Of a stretch of 64,000 nucleotides of DNA, positions 1 through 12,000 are shown in pieces. This stretch comes from Kudoa neothunni (Eukaryota; Cnidaria). How positions within the stretch are numbered: the first letter of the stretch is position 1; every line of letters begins with the position of its first letter. Both the position numbers and the translations under genes were made by a program. A model generated the notes under the pieces. It was not told the origin of the DNA and did no database searches. It was given only the letters and a program-made list of their open reading frames with translations. The stretch is taken from NCBI GenBank assembly GCA_964304625.1, contig OZ199838.1, forward strand, positions 13,454,001-13,518,000, read 5' to 3'.

Positions 1-1048
1 ACAATCGAGATTGGATATTGCGTAATTTAAGATTTTCACTATGAAAATAATTACACTGGAATTTTATTCTTATTCATTATTTCATTTAATGAATTATTAA
101 TACAAAAAAATTGAACAAACAATTTTTCTATATGTCCCTGACTGACTTAGGATTGCGTAATTATATCTTCAAAGTGTGGAGGAAACAGCATGATATTTTT
201 GACAAACCTTGAATAATACAGTATTAAAACTTTCTTAAAAAATAAAAGGTGCCAAAAATGACGGTTGAAAAATTGATACCTAATGGTATAGTTATTTTTA
301 TTCCACCTTAATATATGTCTTCAAGGACATTCAATGCTTGACATAATTATTTCTCATGAAAACAAGCTGAAAAATTCAGATGTTGCAGAAAGTAGGAAGA
401 GGCATTTAGATGAAAGATTCATCAACATATACGGAGATGTTTATGATTGATTTACCTAGAAAAGACGAATGATCACATTATTTCTGGAGACGTAATTCTT
501 GAAGTGGTTGTAATCAATGCGAAAAAGAAGTAACAAAACTTTAAAACAAGCAATGGATGATTAGGGCGCCGAAAAAAAAGCTTTGGAATCATTTCAAAGC
601 ATTGCTATGATGTAACTGCAAGCATTATTCTTGCAAATATTGATTTGTGGATCTAAGAACATGGAAATTTTTTAAAACCCGTATAACTCAAGGAATATAT
701 CAAATATTAATGAAAACGTTTTGTTTTTTGAGTAATTACAAATCAACAATTATGTATTAAGGGTAGAAAATGATATAAGGGATAAATTATCATCAGGAAA
801 AGATAAAGATTTTTGTATCGCGCTTTTAAGTCAAGAAAAATTGTCTTTTTTCATAATTAGATAACATCAAAATCTTAGGTCAGGGATTGGCAACCTGCGA
901 CTCCCCACGCTACGTGCAAAATATAAAATCAATATCAAAGGTTAAAACGCGAAGAAATTATATAATTCTTAGTCGCGGGACTCACTATTCATTATTAAGT
1001 TCAAACTTTTAATTATCGTTAGACATAAACAATTTTTGAATGGAATTA
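1..1048. other. AT-rich flank, no gene recognised
   Basis: No coding sequence that I recognise. Short open stretches exist, for example around 330-440 on the plus strand, but they are broken and match no family I know. A possible hAT terminus at 881 is listed separately. Confidence 0.5.
881..900 (+). repeat. hAT-like terminal motif (isolated end)
   Basis: The sequence CAGGGATTGGCAACCTGCG followed by a C-rich stretch looks like the left terminal inverted repeat of a hAT element, which commonly begins CAGGG/CAGTG plus TTGGCAACC or TTCTCAACC. I found no matching right end in the window, so it is probably a solo or truncated end. It sits in AT-rich DNA, where this GC-rich block stands out. Confidence 0.3.
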
Positions 1049-2989
1049 CAGTAAGATCTTGATGTAGAGAGGTTTTTTGGGAATAGCAATTTACCCCGCA
1101 ATATCGAGGGTTTAGGCGTGCTCATTACTATATTTTTTTCATTTAGAAAATAGTCAATTTTTTGTAAACATCGTTCCAGGCCGCATAATTTTATATAGGA
1201 CATCCATATAGAATGATTATGAAATGATGAAGGTGGATTTGCAAATATAAATTATTACCCAATAGTATTTATGACTGTTTTAAGTCAGATATCGTAATTA
1301 TTTGATTTACCTAATAAAGAACGGGATCATCGTTACATTTTGTTGATAATGGGCATTGGTATCAGGCTTACTATGCGTTTCTTCGTGTATAACTTTGACT
1401 TGCTTCGATCCAGCAACCTCATTCGCGTTGTTAATAGCAATATATTAAAAATGCACCGATTGTATTACATAACATAAATTATTGCTCTCTCGGTACGACT
1501 AATATTTACTTTAAATTTGTCTCCATTTATGTTTAAAAATATCCCCTTAAATTAATCGCACTATTTCCGAATATCGGATATTTCTCGAGAAAATTTCAAA
1601 AGTTGAGGTTGAACACGTCACCATTTCCCACGTTACCTACAAAATACGAAGACATGCCAAGATAACATTGTTATATCCGATATAGTGTGTGCATATAGCG
1701 GGCGCAGTTTTGTGTGGTTGATACTGATTGTTTATTTCGCATCACTCATAACAAACATATTTGGAAATTTTCGTAGAATCATTGAAAAAATAAACTGACT
1801 AACGAATGATTTTCTACAGTTAAACTTCGAATAAGTGATTCCCTCAAAATCTATTGACTTGGTTACACTAGTATTCTTTGGAAGAAAGCTCATTTCAATA
1901 TAATTACATTGATTTATTAATTGAGGATGTGATTTACATTGATCAAGAATAAGAAAAACTTGTTTTCGTTAAACTGTCTATCAATGTTTTTAAGAATTTA
2001 AAAGAATAAAGCTGCTGACATCTAGTCATTTTTTTGGAATGGGTATTTTACTGGGAAGTTATTGATACCACAAAAATAACGTGGCTTTTTCAATTTTCCT
2101 ACAGCTTATAGAAGGAATTTGTTGCCGTTGAACGAAGCAATTACCAAGAAAGTGACTCTTGTTTTCGAGAACTTCGTCGCTTTTAACCCGATTTCATTTT
2201 TTAATGGTATATGTTCATTGTCGTAACTGTAAGTAGATGAGAGAAGTCTCGTCCAAATTAATAATTTCTACGAGTTTTCGCCTTTAAAAATCTTCAGAAA
2301 CCTTTTAGATCCATTCATATACGTTATTTGTGGCGGCAATTCCAACCTCAACATGCATATATAATGTTTTCCAAACAGTAAATAATCTCGAAGTTTGAAA
2401 ATAAACCTTTACTGAAATATACATCATTAATTTTTAGGCTCGTGGCTACTGTTTTCAGCTTATTTGTTGATTAGAAACCCAGAAATACTTTCTTTCTTCT
2501 CCGGCTGGGTCACAATCCAATTGTAAAGGCAGCTTTCTAGCTTGCTATATTTTCCATACTTGAATTCTTATGCAATCAATGAAAATACCCCATCGAGAGA
2601 TGAAAAAACTATTTGAACTCAATATGAATCGGGCCATCTTAGCTACTTGGCAAATTAAACTCTTAGTACTCATAGATTTTACTCGTTGTATTGATTAAAT
2701 AGACTTGTAACATTGAATAATTTTTATTTCCTTCATTTATATTTGGTTGACACCTACCCATTTTGAGTTTTCTAGCGCATCAACAGGCGGATTAAGCGGG
2801 TTATTTCCTGAAAACAAAGCCGCGCAATAGCGAGACCTTCTATTCTTGATGATCCCAACTTTTTAAATGAAATTAATGGCTTATTTGAGACTTAATACAG
2901 TTTAAGATGTAGTTTTATCGAATTCCTTGAATTTTCAGAAATAAATATTAGTGAAAAATGAGAAAGCACTCTATATCGAGACCTTACTG
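1049..2989 (-). mobile_element. pogo/Tigger-like DNA transposon, decayed
   Basis: The element is bounded by TA on both sides (1047-1048 and 2990-2991). Its ends form imperfect inverted repeats: CAGTAAGATCTTGATGTAGA at the low end and CAGTAAGGTCTCGATATAGA read inward from the high end. The minus strand carries pieces of a pogo/Tigger transposase. A CENP-B-type DNA-binding piece near 2450-2560 reads KLESCLYNWI...SISGFLIN. A DDE piece near 2250 reads INLDETSL. Near 2090-2200 the sequence reads GLKATKFSKTRVTFLV then GKLKKPRY. Near 2040 it reads FPVKYPFQKND. Several stops and frame changes separate these pieces, so the transposase is dead. Family assignment rests on motif order; TA target and CAGT ends fit the Tc1/mariner/pogo superfamily. 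Confidence 0.7.
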
Positions 2990-3304
2990 TAGATGGGTAT
3001 TGAGGGAATGTATGGGATTTCGAAAATCACCACCTTGAACTAATTTTTTTATTTTCAACTTACAAGCTAAATATAGAAAGAAAAGATTCGGCAAAAACAA
3101 ATAACTTATAAATATTAAGAATTCCCCATGGGACATTGCCCAACACAGTTTTAATTATTAACGAGACACAATAACTCTAAATGTTTTCGAATTTTTCCAC
3201 GTTTTTAAATTACAAATTAGTTTTTATCGCTAATTTGAATTTATCATTAATAAAAAGGTTAATATTAAACTGTAACTCCTTAAAAATAAATTTTTCGAGT
3301 ATTA

Positions 3305-3973
3305 CAGTAAGCAACCGATAATACGCACCAAAGATGCATATTCAAGCAATTTTATTTTGTATTTTCTTTATTTTTCAGCATGGGTATTACACCGTTTATT
3401 TAAATAGAATAACAAAAAAATATTATTAAGATTAATTGGCTGAAAAATAATGTACAATTTTTGTTTTATTCATAAAATATTTATGTCCTTTTACATTAGG
3501 ATAAAATTTGGTGAATGGCCAGTTCTTAAAAATTATAAATACTATTTTATTTCTTACTTATTTTTTGCGGAGTATGAAAAAAATTTCTTTATATTTTTAC
3601 CTTAAAATCTTTATTTACGTGCAATTATAACATTCTTTAATTGTCAATTAACATTGTCTTGAAATAGAATTTATTCTATTTTCATTTTCACGAATATGAT
3701 CATTTTTCGATAGATATCTCAAAAATTCAATTGTCAGAATTAAAATTCCCCCCGTTCCCAATAAAAACAATTTAATCTACGTGGTTTTGCCGAAAAAGTG
3801 TGCATTACCGGTTAGTCTCGTGGTATAATAGATTGATAATTTCCTAGTTTAATTCACAAATATTTTTAAGACTTTTATCTTGTTACAATCAAAAAAATAT
3901 TATAAAACGTTTCACCCAATATAAACTTTGGATCGTCGTATCGATGAAAGTGCGTATTATCGGTTGCCTACTG
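3305..3973. mobile_element. MITE with 24-bp TIRs, Tc1/mariner/pogo type
   Basis: A 669-bp non-coding element flanked by TA (3303-3304 and 3974-3975). The two ends are inverted copies with one difference: CAGTARGCAACCGATAATAC followed by GCAC. No transposase is encoded. A related end motif (AGTGCGTAATATCC...CTGTA) recurs near 14088-14130, so a small family of these elements is present locally. The near-identical ends suggest a fairly recent insertion. Confidence 0.8.
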
Positions 3974-4424
3974 TACACACAATACATATTTATTTATATG
4001 CAAAACTTTTTTTGAACCATCAAATCAGGCCAAAGGAAGTGTTGATAACTTTTCCAGTTTACAAATTTTATTGAGTAAATTTTTTACCAACAAAAGTAGT
4101 TATACACACATTTTCAATAAATGTTATCCCAACAAAATCTCTTTTATTATTAAATGATCTTTAGTTTTACTACACAGAAAGCCTCATATAAAATGTTGCA
4201 AAAATAATTAAATTGATGAAAATGCACTAGACGGTAAGCCGTTCTTACAATTTTAAAAGATTAAATTATATGGTTAAAATTTTCTTTTTGTTGACGATTA
4301 TATTCATGAAGATTTATTTTTAATCGTAAACTTGTTGTATAGAGGTTAAAAATAGAATTCCTAATCTATCGGTATGGGGAAGTTTCGCCGAAAATGCGCG
4401 CGCGTTGTTCGGCACTGAGAAAAG
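3974..4424. other. AT-rich spacer with possible MULE left end
   Basis: No gene. Near 4378 the sequence GGGGAAGTTTCGCC next to a CG-rich stretch may be the left terminus of the MULE whose coding sequence starts at 4425. A related inverted stretch (GGTAAAATTTCGCGGG read inward) lies near 13108. The match and the possible 9-bp target duplication are weak. Confidence 0.3.
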
Positions 4425-4630
4425 ATGCGCCGAAGTGAAGACATTACCTACGAAATCATGGATAAAATTTACTTTAGGACCTTAGCGCGCGAATATATGT
4501 ATCATATACGTAGGTATGTACGGAGAGAATCAAAAATTTATTTATAACACATAATTTGTTAAACGTAAAAATTAGTTTTATTTGATTTATAGCTTATTTA
4601 AATACTTTTGGCTTTTCAAAACTTATTTTT

Positions 4631-5704
4631 GGCTAATGTGGAGTTTAGGCACGTAAACTCGCGCATACCAAATTGTAATCTTTCGCGCTCATGCTAAGGA
4701 TTAAAACTAAATAATGGATGTGACTGTGCATTTGCCCGCAATTGAATCAGTTGATGTGAACAAGATCGAACCATTCTTCCTCGACTGTTTGAAGTTAAAT
4801 AAAAAGTACAGCATCGAATTTCTGGCATTCATTGGACTTTTGAGAAAAACAAGTGTATGTTATAATAAGGAAATGCAGTTGATACGGCGCGAAAGATGCA
4901 TTGACGGATATTCGTTCTATTGCAATAATTGTAGAAAGTATATTTCTGTCCGCAAAGACTCTTTTTTTGAAGGAGGTCATCTAAATCTTCCAACCATCCT
5001 AAAGATCATCTATTATTATTCCTTCGACGTCAGCAGTCAACGTTTTTATGAAGAAGTCATTCACATCAGTTCCAAAACTATTGTGGATTGGAAGAATTTT
5101 ATTAGGGATATATATTCGAACCATGTAATTGAGAATTCCCAAAAGGTCGGTGGAGATGGAATTATCATTCAGATCGAAGAATCCAAACTTTGTAAAAGGA
5201 AGAATAACGTGGGTAGGATACTGGTTAATCAAGATCAATGGATTGTGGGAGGAATAGATGAAAACGGCGACGTTTTCATGACAATTACGACCAAGCGGGA
5301 TCTGCTAACACTACACCAAATAATTCTTGAGAATGTGGAATGGGGATCAATAATATGGTCTGACTGCTGGAAAGATTACAGAGGTCTTGATACACATGGT
5401 TTTCTCCATGAAACTGTCAACCATAGCATAGAGTTCATCACTGAAACTGGTGTGCACACCAATAGAATCGAAGCTACGCGGGGAGCCTGCAAAAGAAAGT
5501 TTCGCCATATTACGAATAAATCCCCTGGGCTTATACCATCGTATCTGTCGGAATATATATTCAAGAAAAAATTTCTTAATAAAGTATTTCAAGAAACATT
5601 AAACCAAATTAGTGTTATTTACACATTTTGAATATTATTGTTTGTTATTACGTGCGCTCCGAAGATTAGCGGGATTAGTTACGTGCCTAAACTCCACATT
5701 AGCC
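4631..5704 (+). mobile_element. Merlin (IS1016/IS1595-like) DNA transposon, structurally complete
   Basis: A 1,074-bp element with 26-bp terminal inverted repeats that are identical at both ends, starting GGCTAATGTGGAGTTTAGGC. It is flanked by 9-bp duplications with one mismatch, CTTATTTTT (4622-4630) and CTCATTTTT (5705-5713). It holds a single uninterrupted 305-codon transposase frame. It is inserted inside an older Merlin-like element, which in turn sits in a MULE. Perfect ends and an open frame point to a young insertion. Confidence 0.85.
4714..5631 (+). CDS. Merlin transposase (DDE_Tnp_IS1595 / ISXO2-like)
   Basis: A 305-residue protein with the order expected for Merlin/IS1016 transposases. 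A degenerate zinc ribbon lies at about residues 49-75 (CIDGYSFYCNNCRKYISVR then DSFFEGG). A helical DNA-binding part follows. The DDE nuclease core covers about 148-265. The second catalytic Asp is D217 in SDCWKDYR and the Glu is E253 in HTNRIEATR, both in intact motifs; TVNHS is also present. At the first catalytic position, where the family has (V/E)IDES, this protein reads QIEESK: Glu155 (codon GAA at 5176) replaces Asp. The frame is otherwise open from the first ATG, which lies 83 bp inside the left repeat. Length is normal for the family. Whether the D-to-E form can still cut DNA is not known from sequence. Confidence 0.9.
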   Translation: MDVTVHLPAIESVDVNKIEPFFLDCLKLNKKYSIEFLAFIGLLRKTSVCYNKEMQLIRRERCIDGYSFYCNNCRKYISVRKDSFFEGGHLNLPTILKIIYYYSFDVSSQRFYEEVIHISSKTIVDWKNFIRDIYSNHVIENSQKVGGDGIIIQIEESKLCKRKNNVGRILVNQDQWIVGGIDENGDVFMTITTKRDLLTLHQIILENVEWGSIIWSDCWKDYRGLDTHGFLHETVNHSIEFITETGVHTNRIEATRGACKRKFRHITNKSPGLIPSYLSEYIFKKKFLNKVFQETLNQISVIYTF

Positions 5705-6098
5705 CTCATTTTTTAATACGAATTCGGATAGCTATGATTAAATTAAAAAGGGGCTTTTTGTCGCGAGTGGAGCTTATTGTCTGCTTACAAACACCCAAAA
5801 TGCTCTCAGTTTTATTTGCTTTAACGCATTCAGTTGGAACAAACTGAACTGATTGGTTGCAATTTCACGGAAATAGCCAGAAGCTTATCATGGTTTTCCA
5901 CATGCGCGCACCAGGGTCCTAAAGTAAACATTAGCCCGAAATCCTTAAGACAAAGAGAGATAGAGAAATGATTTATTACAACAATTATTTTTATGTTACT
6001 GAATATAAGAATGCGAATTGTAAATATTGGAGATGCCAAATAAGGTCATGTAAGGGAAGGTTGAAGTCGTCCCCAACGAATGAAATTAAATCTATTAA

Positions 6099-7480
6099 CC
6101 GTCGAAGGACCGTGAGTCGAAAAATTCAGTATGTGACCATGGGGGTCATTTTTGAACCCACAATTATTTCCTTATTGTATTGTGCAATTGGCCCAAAAGT
6201 TATTCTTATAATTATTACTCACCACACCGCTGTATTAACCGATTAGAAGTCCGCTTTAAAGGGAATAAAGCTGAGAAAAATGTAATTAATTCTTCGATTA
6301 AATATTATAAACATCTACGTTAAAACGCTTGTTATTCTAGGTTTCAAATATATGTTTTATTGTATTTACATTGTTGAAAGTTTCCGGAGATAAACAAATG
6401 TGGTTCAATCAAATATAGAAAAGAAATGAACACGCGTGACCTTGCAAGGCATCAGACATGGTTTTCGGGATAAGTCGTTAATCACAAAATTGAAAGTAAG
6501 GTTAAGTACGGATCATAGTTGTAAATGTTTGAGCATGTCTATACATCCAAAATAAATAAATTAATTAAATATGAAAATTTAAAATAGATTTATTTAAGAA
6601 TAAATCACATTAATTCCGGAGTTTCCTAGAGAGAAAGCAAGTTTTTGTCAAAGATAACATCACTCAGTTTCTAAACTACATGGCTGGCGTTAAGGAAAGT
6701 TTTTTTTGAATCTGTGCGACGAGAAAATAGGTCCCTTGTAGATATAGCTCCGTATATTAGTTTTTTGATTAATATTTCGTTAACAAAATGCACATCGTGA
6801 TTTTTTCCGTAGATCAATACATTCTGTGAATTAGGCGTTTCGACAATATCAATACATTTATTAAATAGTTCTAAACTATATTTTAAATGCAAATGATAAT
6901 GACCCCTGAAAGTCTGGCGAAAATATTTACCAATAAGTAACGGTGCTCCCCCCGAAGTTGATACACGTATACTGTAATTTAGTCCCAAATTATTGATATC
7001 ATTATCAAAAGGCATTCCTAAATATAAATTTATTCTTAAATCAATCATCTAAAATGAAATAATATACTTTGTTTATCCCTACCGTTTAAAATACATATGG
7101 CCGATAAATCTTAATTTAATCTTATGACGTCATCGTAATCCTTCGATAGGAAAAAGGAAAACATACAATTTGTACCATTATTGAACGTTTAATATATTTT
7201 AATTGCGATAATTTGTCGTTGTTTATTTTTGTCTATTAATAATTTTAATATGAAGTTATAGCATGAAGTCTGTGGACGTATGAAGAACACGTGTTCAATT
7301 ATATAAGCATTTTTTCTGGGACAGATTCTAATATTTTTCAAAAATTTGAGTTTATTTAGTATATTAATATATTTTCTAAGATTATGTGGATTTTATATTG
7401 AAGCCTATGAGGCCTTCATTCATAAAAATATGATTTATCAAAAATGGGGTCACGATAGACCCCGCTTGGTCCCGGGAGGG
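6099..7480 (-). mobile_element. piggyBac-like element, decayed, inserted in the MULE
   Basis: The element is flanked by TTAA (6095-6098 and 7481-7484), the fixed target of piggyBac. Left end CCGTCGAAGG and right end (read inward) CCCTCCCGGG are loosely alike. Each end has a subterminal palindrome: GGGGGTC...GAACCC near 6142 and GGGGTCACGATAGACCCC near 7446. The minus strand holds a transposase fragment at 6671-7048. It splits the FLYWCH part of the MULE frame. Confidence 0.75.
6671..7048 (-). pseudogene. piggyBac transposase fragment
   Basis: A 125-codon open stretch. IDLRINLYLGMP...NLGLNYSIRVSTSGG resembles piggyBac transposase segments (xDLRxFLGI; KxGxKxWVLxDSxTGY). The rest is not clearly alignable by eye. 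It lies within TTAA-bounded ends, which supports the family. It covers only about a fifth of a normal transposase, so it is broken. Confidence 0.5.
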
Positions 7481-8152
7481 TTAAATAGTTGGGATTTCAT
7501 GATCATATTATGAGCAATGAAGAGAAAAATAAAAAGTTCATGGACTTTCGTATAAAAAACATAGCTGAAAACGCAGTATACCCTACAACTAAAATTTTTA
7601 GTGTAGCTCCAAATAATGAAAATGTGCTTGATATTCCAGATGTGCCAAAAAATACAATATATAAACGAATACGAAATATTCGTAAGCTTAAAAATATTGA
7701 AGCAATATCATTACACGATGTTTATGATAATTTAAAAACTATGCGAAACGAAAAATTTTGTCTGCACGATTCTGGTCCTGATGATAATAACAGATATATT
7801 ATTTTTACACCGAGAGAAATCTAATTCATCTCAAACACTCTGACTATTGGGTCGCTGATGGCACATTCTCTGTTGTCCAAAATGGATTCTTTCAGCTGTA
7901 TACCATCCATGGCACAGTCTTTAATTAAATCTTCCCTCTTGTCTATAAACTAATGTCAGACAAATTACAAAAAACCTAGACGAAAATACTTGAAATTCTC
8001 CAACAACTGGGCAACTTAGAGCTTTCCAAGAGTATAATCATAGATTTTGAAATGGCCACCTATAACCCGTTTAAACGACAGTCACAAGGTTTTATCCATT
8101 TTTGTTTGTTTCATTTCGGACAATGTAATTACCGAAAAATTCAGTCACTTGG

Positions 8153-8281
8153 TGTAACACGGATTAACATTGTTAATCCATGTTATCAGAATAACATACA
8201 TAGGCTGCCGTAAGGCGGCCTTAGCGTTCGGATAGTTTAGTTATTGTCCTTTTGTTGAACGTGGACTTTCTTGGCGTTACA
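8153..8281 (+). repeat. 5' LTR (129 bp)
   Basis: Starts TGTAACACGG and ends GGCGTTACA, identical to the right copy at 12361-12489. At 129 bp it is short for a gypsy LTR. It contains a GC-rich hairpin near its middle (GCTGCCGTAAGGCGGC). Confidence 0.95.
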
Positions 8282-8343
8282 TTTGGTGACAGGGGAACAA
8301 ACGAACAAATAAAAACTGAATAACGTACATAATTGGTTCAATA

Positions 8344-9096
8344 ATGGATAACAACATCACTGTGAGCAAAATAACGGCTCAGAATTTCGAACGAGCTTGG
8401 GCTAGAGTTCTGGCAGTAGCTAGCCACCAGAAATGGGACGACAGTCGAATAATCACTTTTATTCCCACAGTCCTCGATGATTTTATGTTCGACGCATATC
8501 AAACTTTGGAGGAACGACAAAAGAAATCTCCCCAAACGCTGAAGGAAGCCTTGGCTAAAACCGCTGGCGTACTTCAAACGGAAAGCTCAACCACCGCACA
8601 AAGATTTCTGGAACGCCATCAAGGCGCGGATGAAAATGTTTCAACGTACGCCATCGAACTAAAAAAACTTTTCTTGACTGCGTTCCCAGAGGACGATATT
8701 TCCAGCCCAGTGTTGCTACAGAAATTTGTATGTGGCCTGAGGGCTGACATCAAAAGCTTCTTAACAAAAATTGGAATTCCGCAAACTTTGGAGGAGGCAA
8801 TTGGCGATGCAATGCGGATCGAGTTGACCGATGAGCGGACGGAACTATCCCTTAATGCGTTGGCATCCAAAGGAGATAACACCCACTCCAAACTACACGA
8901 TGAAATTCAATCATTAACCAAAATGGTCAATGAACTCGGAATGGAACTGAAACATCTAAAAGGCTGGAACAACCGAGACAAACCAAGGAACGGAAATTGC
9001 TTTACGTGTAGGAAACGTGGCCACTGGAAACAAGAGTGTCCTTTAAACGTGAAAAGGTTGCGAGGGCAGGCAAGAAACTCGCAACCTCATTACTAA
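8344..9096 (+). CDS. gag: Gag of the Ty3/gypsy element
   Basis: A 250-residue structural protein frame. The central part (about residues 40-160) resembles the Ty3-type gag capsid region (retrotransposon gag, with ASxxFLERxQGxxE-like spacing). A single CCHC zinc knuckle lies near the C-terminus, CFTCRKRGHWKQEC, which binds RNA. Its end overlaps the start of the pol frame by about 60 bp in another frame, the arrangement from which many Ty3/gypsy elements make Gag-Pol by frameshifting. Confidence 0.9.
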   Translation: MDNNITVSKITAQNFERAWARVLAVASHQKWDDSRIITFIPTVLDDFMFDAYQTLEERQKKSPQTLKEALAKTAGVLQTESSTTAQRFLERHQGADENVSTYAIELKKLFLTAFPEDDISSPVLLQKFVCGLRADIKSFLTKIGIPQTLEEAIGDAMRIELTDERTELSLNALASKGDNTHSKLHDEIQSLTKMVNELGMELKHLKGWNNRDKPRNGNCFTCRKRGHWKQECPLNVKRLRGQARNSQPHY

Positions 9097-12000
9097 CTTG
9101 CCAAAATAAACTATTACCCTACATAGAGTGTTGTTTGAATGGTTATTTTTGTTATTTTTTGCTGGACACAGGCGCAAATGTTTCATTAATTCATAACAAG
9201 TGGATCAAAACTGCCAAGCCTAACTATGATAATGTTGAGTGCACGAATGGAACAAATTTACTTATCTCTGGTGTGGTATCCCAAACTTTTAAAATTGATA
9301 ATAAAAATTTCAACCATACATTCTTATGCTCCAAAGACCTTAAATACGATGGTATTCTTGGATATGATTTCGTGAGCAAGGTACGTGCTACAATTGACAC
9401 CAATACATCTACATTTAATATTGATGGATGGAGCGCACCCCTCATCTTGGCTAATAAAAGCTATGGCGCTAATTACAACAATGGCATTTTGTTAGAGGAA
9501 ACTCAATTAGTTAAATTCTTGGAGGGATATTCTGAGGTCTTTGCCGACGATGATTATTCGCTTGGATCAACCTCAGTAATTTCTCATAGAATTAATACGA
9601 ACTCTGATCCTATACGTCAACCTCCTAGAAGAATTCCCACTGCACTCCGCCAGGTTGTAAAAGAAAATATTGATAAAATGTTAAAAATGGGGATAATATC
9701 CCACAGTGATAGCCCCTGGTCTTCACCGATTGTCATGGTGAAGAAAAAGGATGGATCGCATAGATTCTGCGTCGACTATCGGAAACTAAATGCAAATGTT
9801 GAAATAGACCCATACCCCCTCCCAAGAATTGACGACACCCTGCAAAGCTTGGCCGGTTCTTCGGTATTTTCGACGCTAGACCTTAAATCGGGCTATTGGC
9901 AGATAGAGATGTCACCCCACGATAGGAAGAAAACGGCCTTTATAACACCGTTTGGATTATACGAATTTAATGTTATGCCGTTTGGTCTAAATAACGCCCC
10001 TGCAACATTCCAAAGAGCAATGGCAACTATACTCAGGAACTGTGTGGGAAGAAATTGCTTAATATATTTGGACGATATTATTGTATTCTCTAACTCTAGA
10101 AATCAACATCTAAAGGATCTTACAGAGATACTCAATAAACTTAAGGCTAATGGCCTAAAACTTCATAGAAAAAAATGCAAATTCTTCCAAACGAATGTTA
10201 AATTTCTTGGTCATGTGATATCCTCTGAAGGAATCAAAGTAGACGATAGTAAAATCAAAGCAATCTTGCAATATCCTTTACCCACAAACGAGAAGGAACT
10301 CCGCCGCTTCCTTGGCTTGGCAAATTATTACAGGACATTCATCAAAAACTTCTCACAGATATCTGAACCCTTGTATAAATTAACAAGCAAGAACACAAAG
10401 TTTATTTGGAATAGCGATTGTCAAAAATCTTTCAAGACTGTTCTACAGAAACTATCATCAGCCCCAATATTGGCATATCCTGACTACTCCAAACCGTTTT
10501 GCCTAACCACAGACGCTTCGAACGTAGCAGTTGGTGCCATATTGAGTCAAGACATTCCCGGTACAGGTGGCGTTATTGCATACTTCAGTCGGACATTAAC
10601 CAAAGCAGAGAGAAACTACTCCACCTTTGACAAGGAAGCATTGGCAATCGTATCAGCGATAAAAGAATTTCGACACCACCTGTATGGGCGAAGCTTCAAC
10701 ATTTACACAGATCACAATCCTCTGTGCTACTTGAACAGTTTGAAGGACTCTCACGGCAGGATAGCAAGGTGGTTAACGTTCTTGCAAGACTTCGATTTCA
10801 AGATCCACTACAAACGAGGAAGCATAAATACAAATGCTGACGCAATGTCCAGAATAGAAACAACAATCAATTCTTTGGAAATCAACACTACAGTACTGGA
10901 AGAACTTAAAAAAAACACTTATAGTGATGCCTACCTTGAAGGCTACAGAAAGCGGATTTTGAAGAATGGTGGCATGTATAAAACCAAAAGAGGAAGTTTT
11001 TCAATTCTGGAGAATGGCCTAATATGTCGAGAATACGCCCTTAATGGAGAGAAATATCATCAGATTTGTATCCCAGAAAAATTACGTAACCTTTGCCTCA
11101 GTGAAATGCATGATCAAATGTTCCACCCTGGTTGTTTCAAAACTTTCGATAATGTTAGAACAAGATATTATTGGCCAGGATATTACATCCAAACAAATAA
11201 ATATGTCTCCGAGTGCACAATTTGTCAAAAACACCGAAACTCGTCGGCCGCAAAACCGCCATTGGAACATTTCAAGCCTTCCCGTCCCTTCGATATTATA
11301 CAATGCGACGTGGTTGGACCACTTGAAACTACTGTGAGAGGTAACAAATACATCCTAGTTATAACTGATATATTTTCCAAATGGGTCGAAGCGTTCCCTC
11401 TGCCAGCAGTGACGTCCCGAGATTTTGTTGATATTTTAGTGAACCATATCGTAAGCAGATTTGGGATCCCCCGACAAATCCACACCGACCAAGGTACCAA
11501 CTTCACCTCGAAAATAGTAGATGAATTCTGTCAGAATATGAATATAGCCAAAACAAGAACGACAAGTTACCACCCGGAAGGAAATGGAGTCGTAGAAAGA
11601 TTCAACAGGACTCTAAAAGAGATGCTAAAAAAATGTTGCAACGCGGAGGAAAATTGGGATTTATACTTACCATTTTTACTGCTAGTATACCGAAATACCA
11701 CCCATGAGACGATCCGTTGTAGTCCCTCTGAAATCCTTTTTGGACGACGACTACCTATGCCGTGTGACCATTTTGAAGAACTACACAATTCCGAACACTC
11801 CAACATGTCGCAATATATAAGTAACGCCCGGAAACAAATCAAAAAATTTTGGTCGTCTTCTAAAAAAAATATGGAAAAGTCATTCAAAAAAATGGAAAGA
11901 TACCACAAACATGGGAATTATGATCCAATCACACCAGGAAACTTTGCATGGCTGAATAATCCAATCAAACACTCCTCTAAATTTAGTCATAATTGGTCAG

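Larger units (their letters stand above)
4460..5936. mobile_element. Outer Merlin-like element (host of a second Merlin)
   Basis: The ends are degenerate inverted repeats. The right end read inward begins GGCTAATGTTTACTTTAGGA and the left end begins GGATAAAATTTACTTTAGGA, and both continue into a GCGCG-rich stretch. Flanking 9-mers CGAAATCAT (4451-4459) and CGAAATCCT (5937-5945) fit the 8-9-bp target duplication of the Merlin family, with one mismatch. The termini resemble those of the inner element, so this is an older relative. It encodes nothing recognisable outside the inner copy and looks like a MITE. Confidence 0.65.

Noticed and set aside
1009-1203. 64-codon minus-strand frame
   Set aside because: It overlaps the inferred left end of the pogo-like element and matches no family that I recognise.
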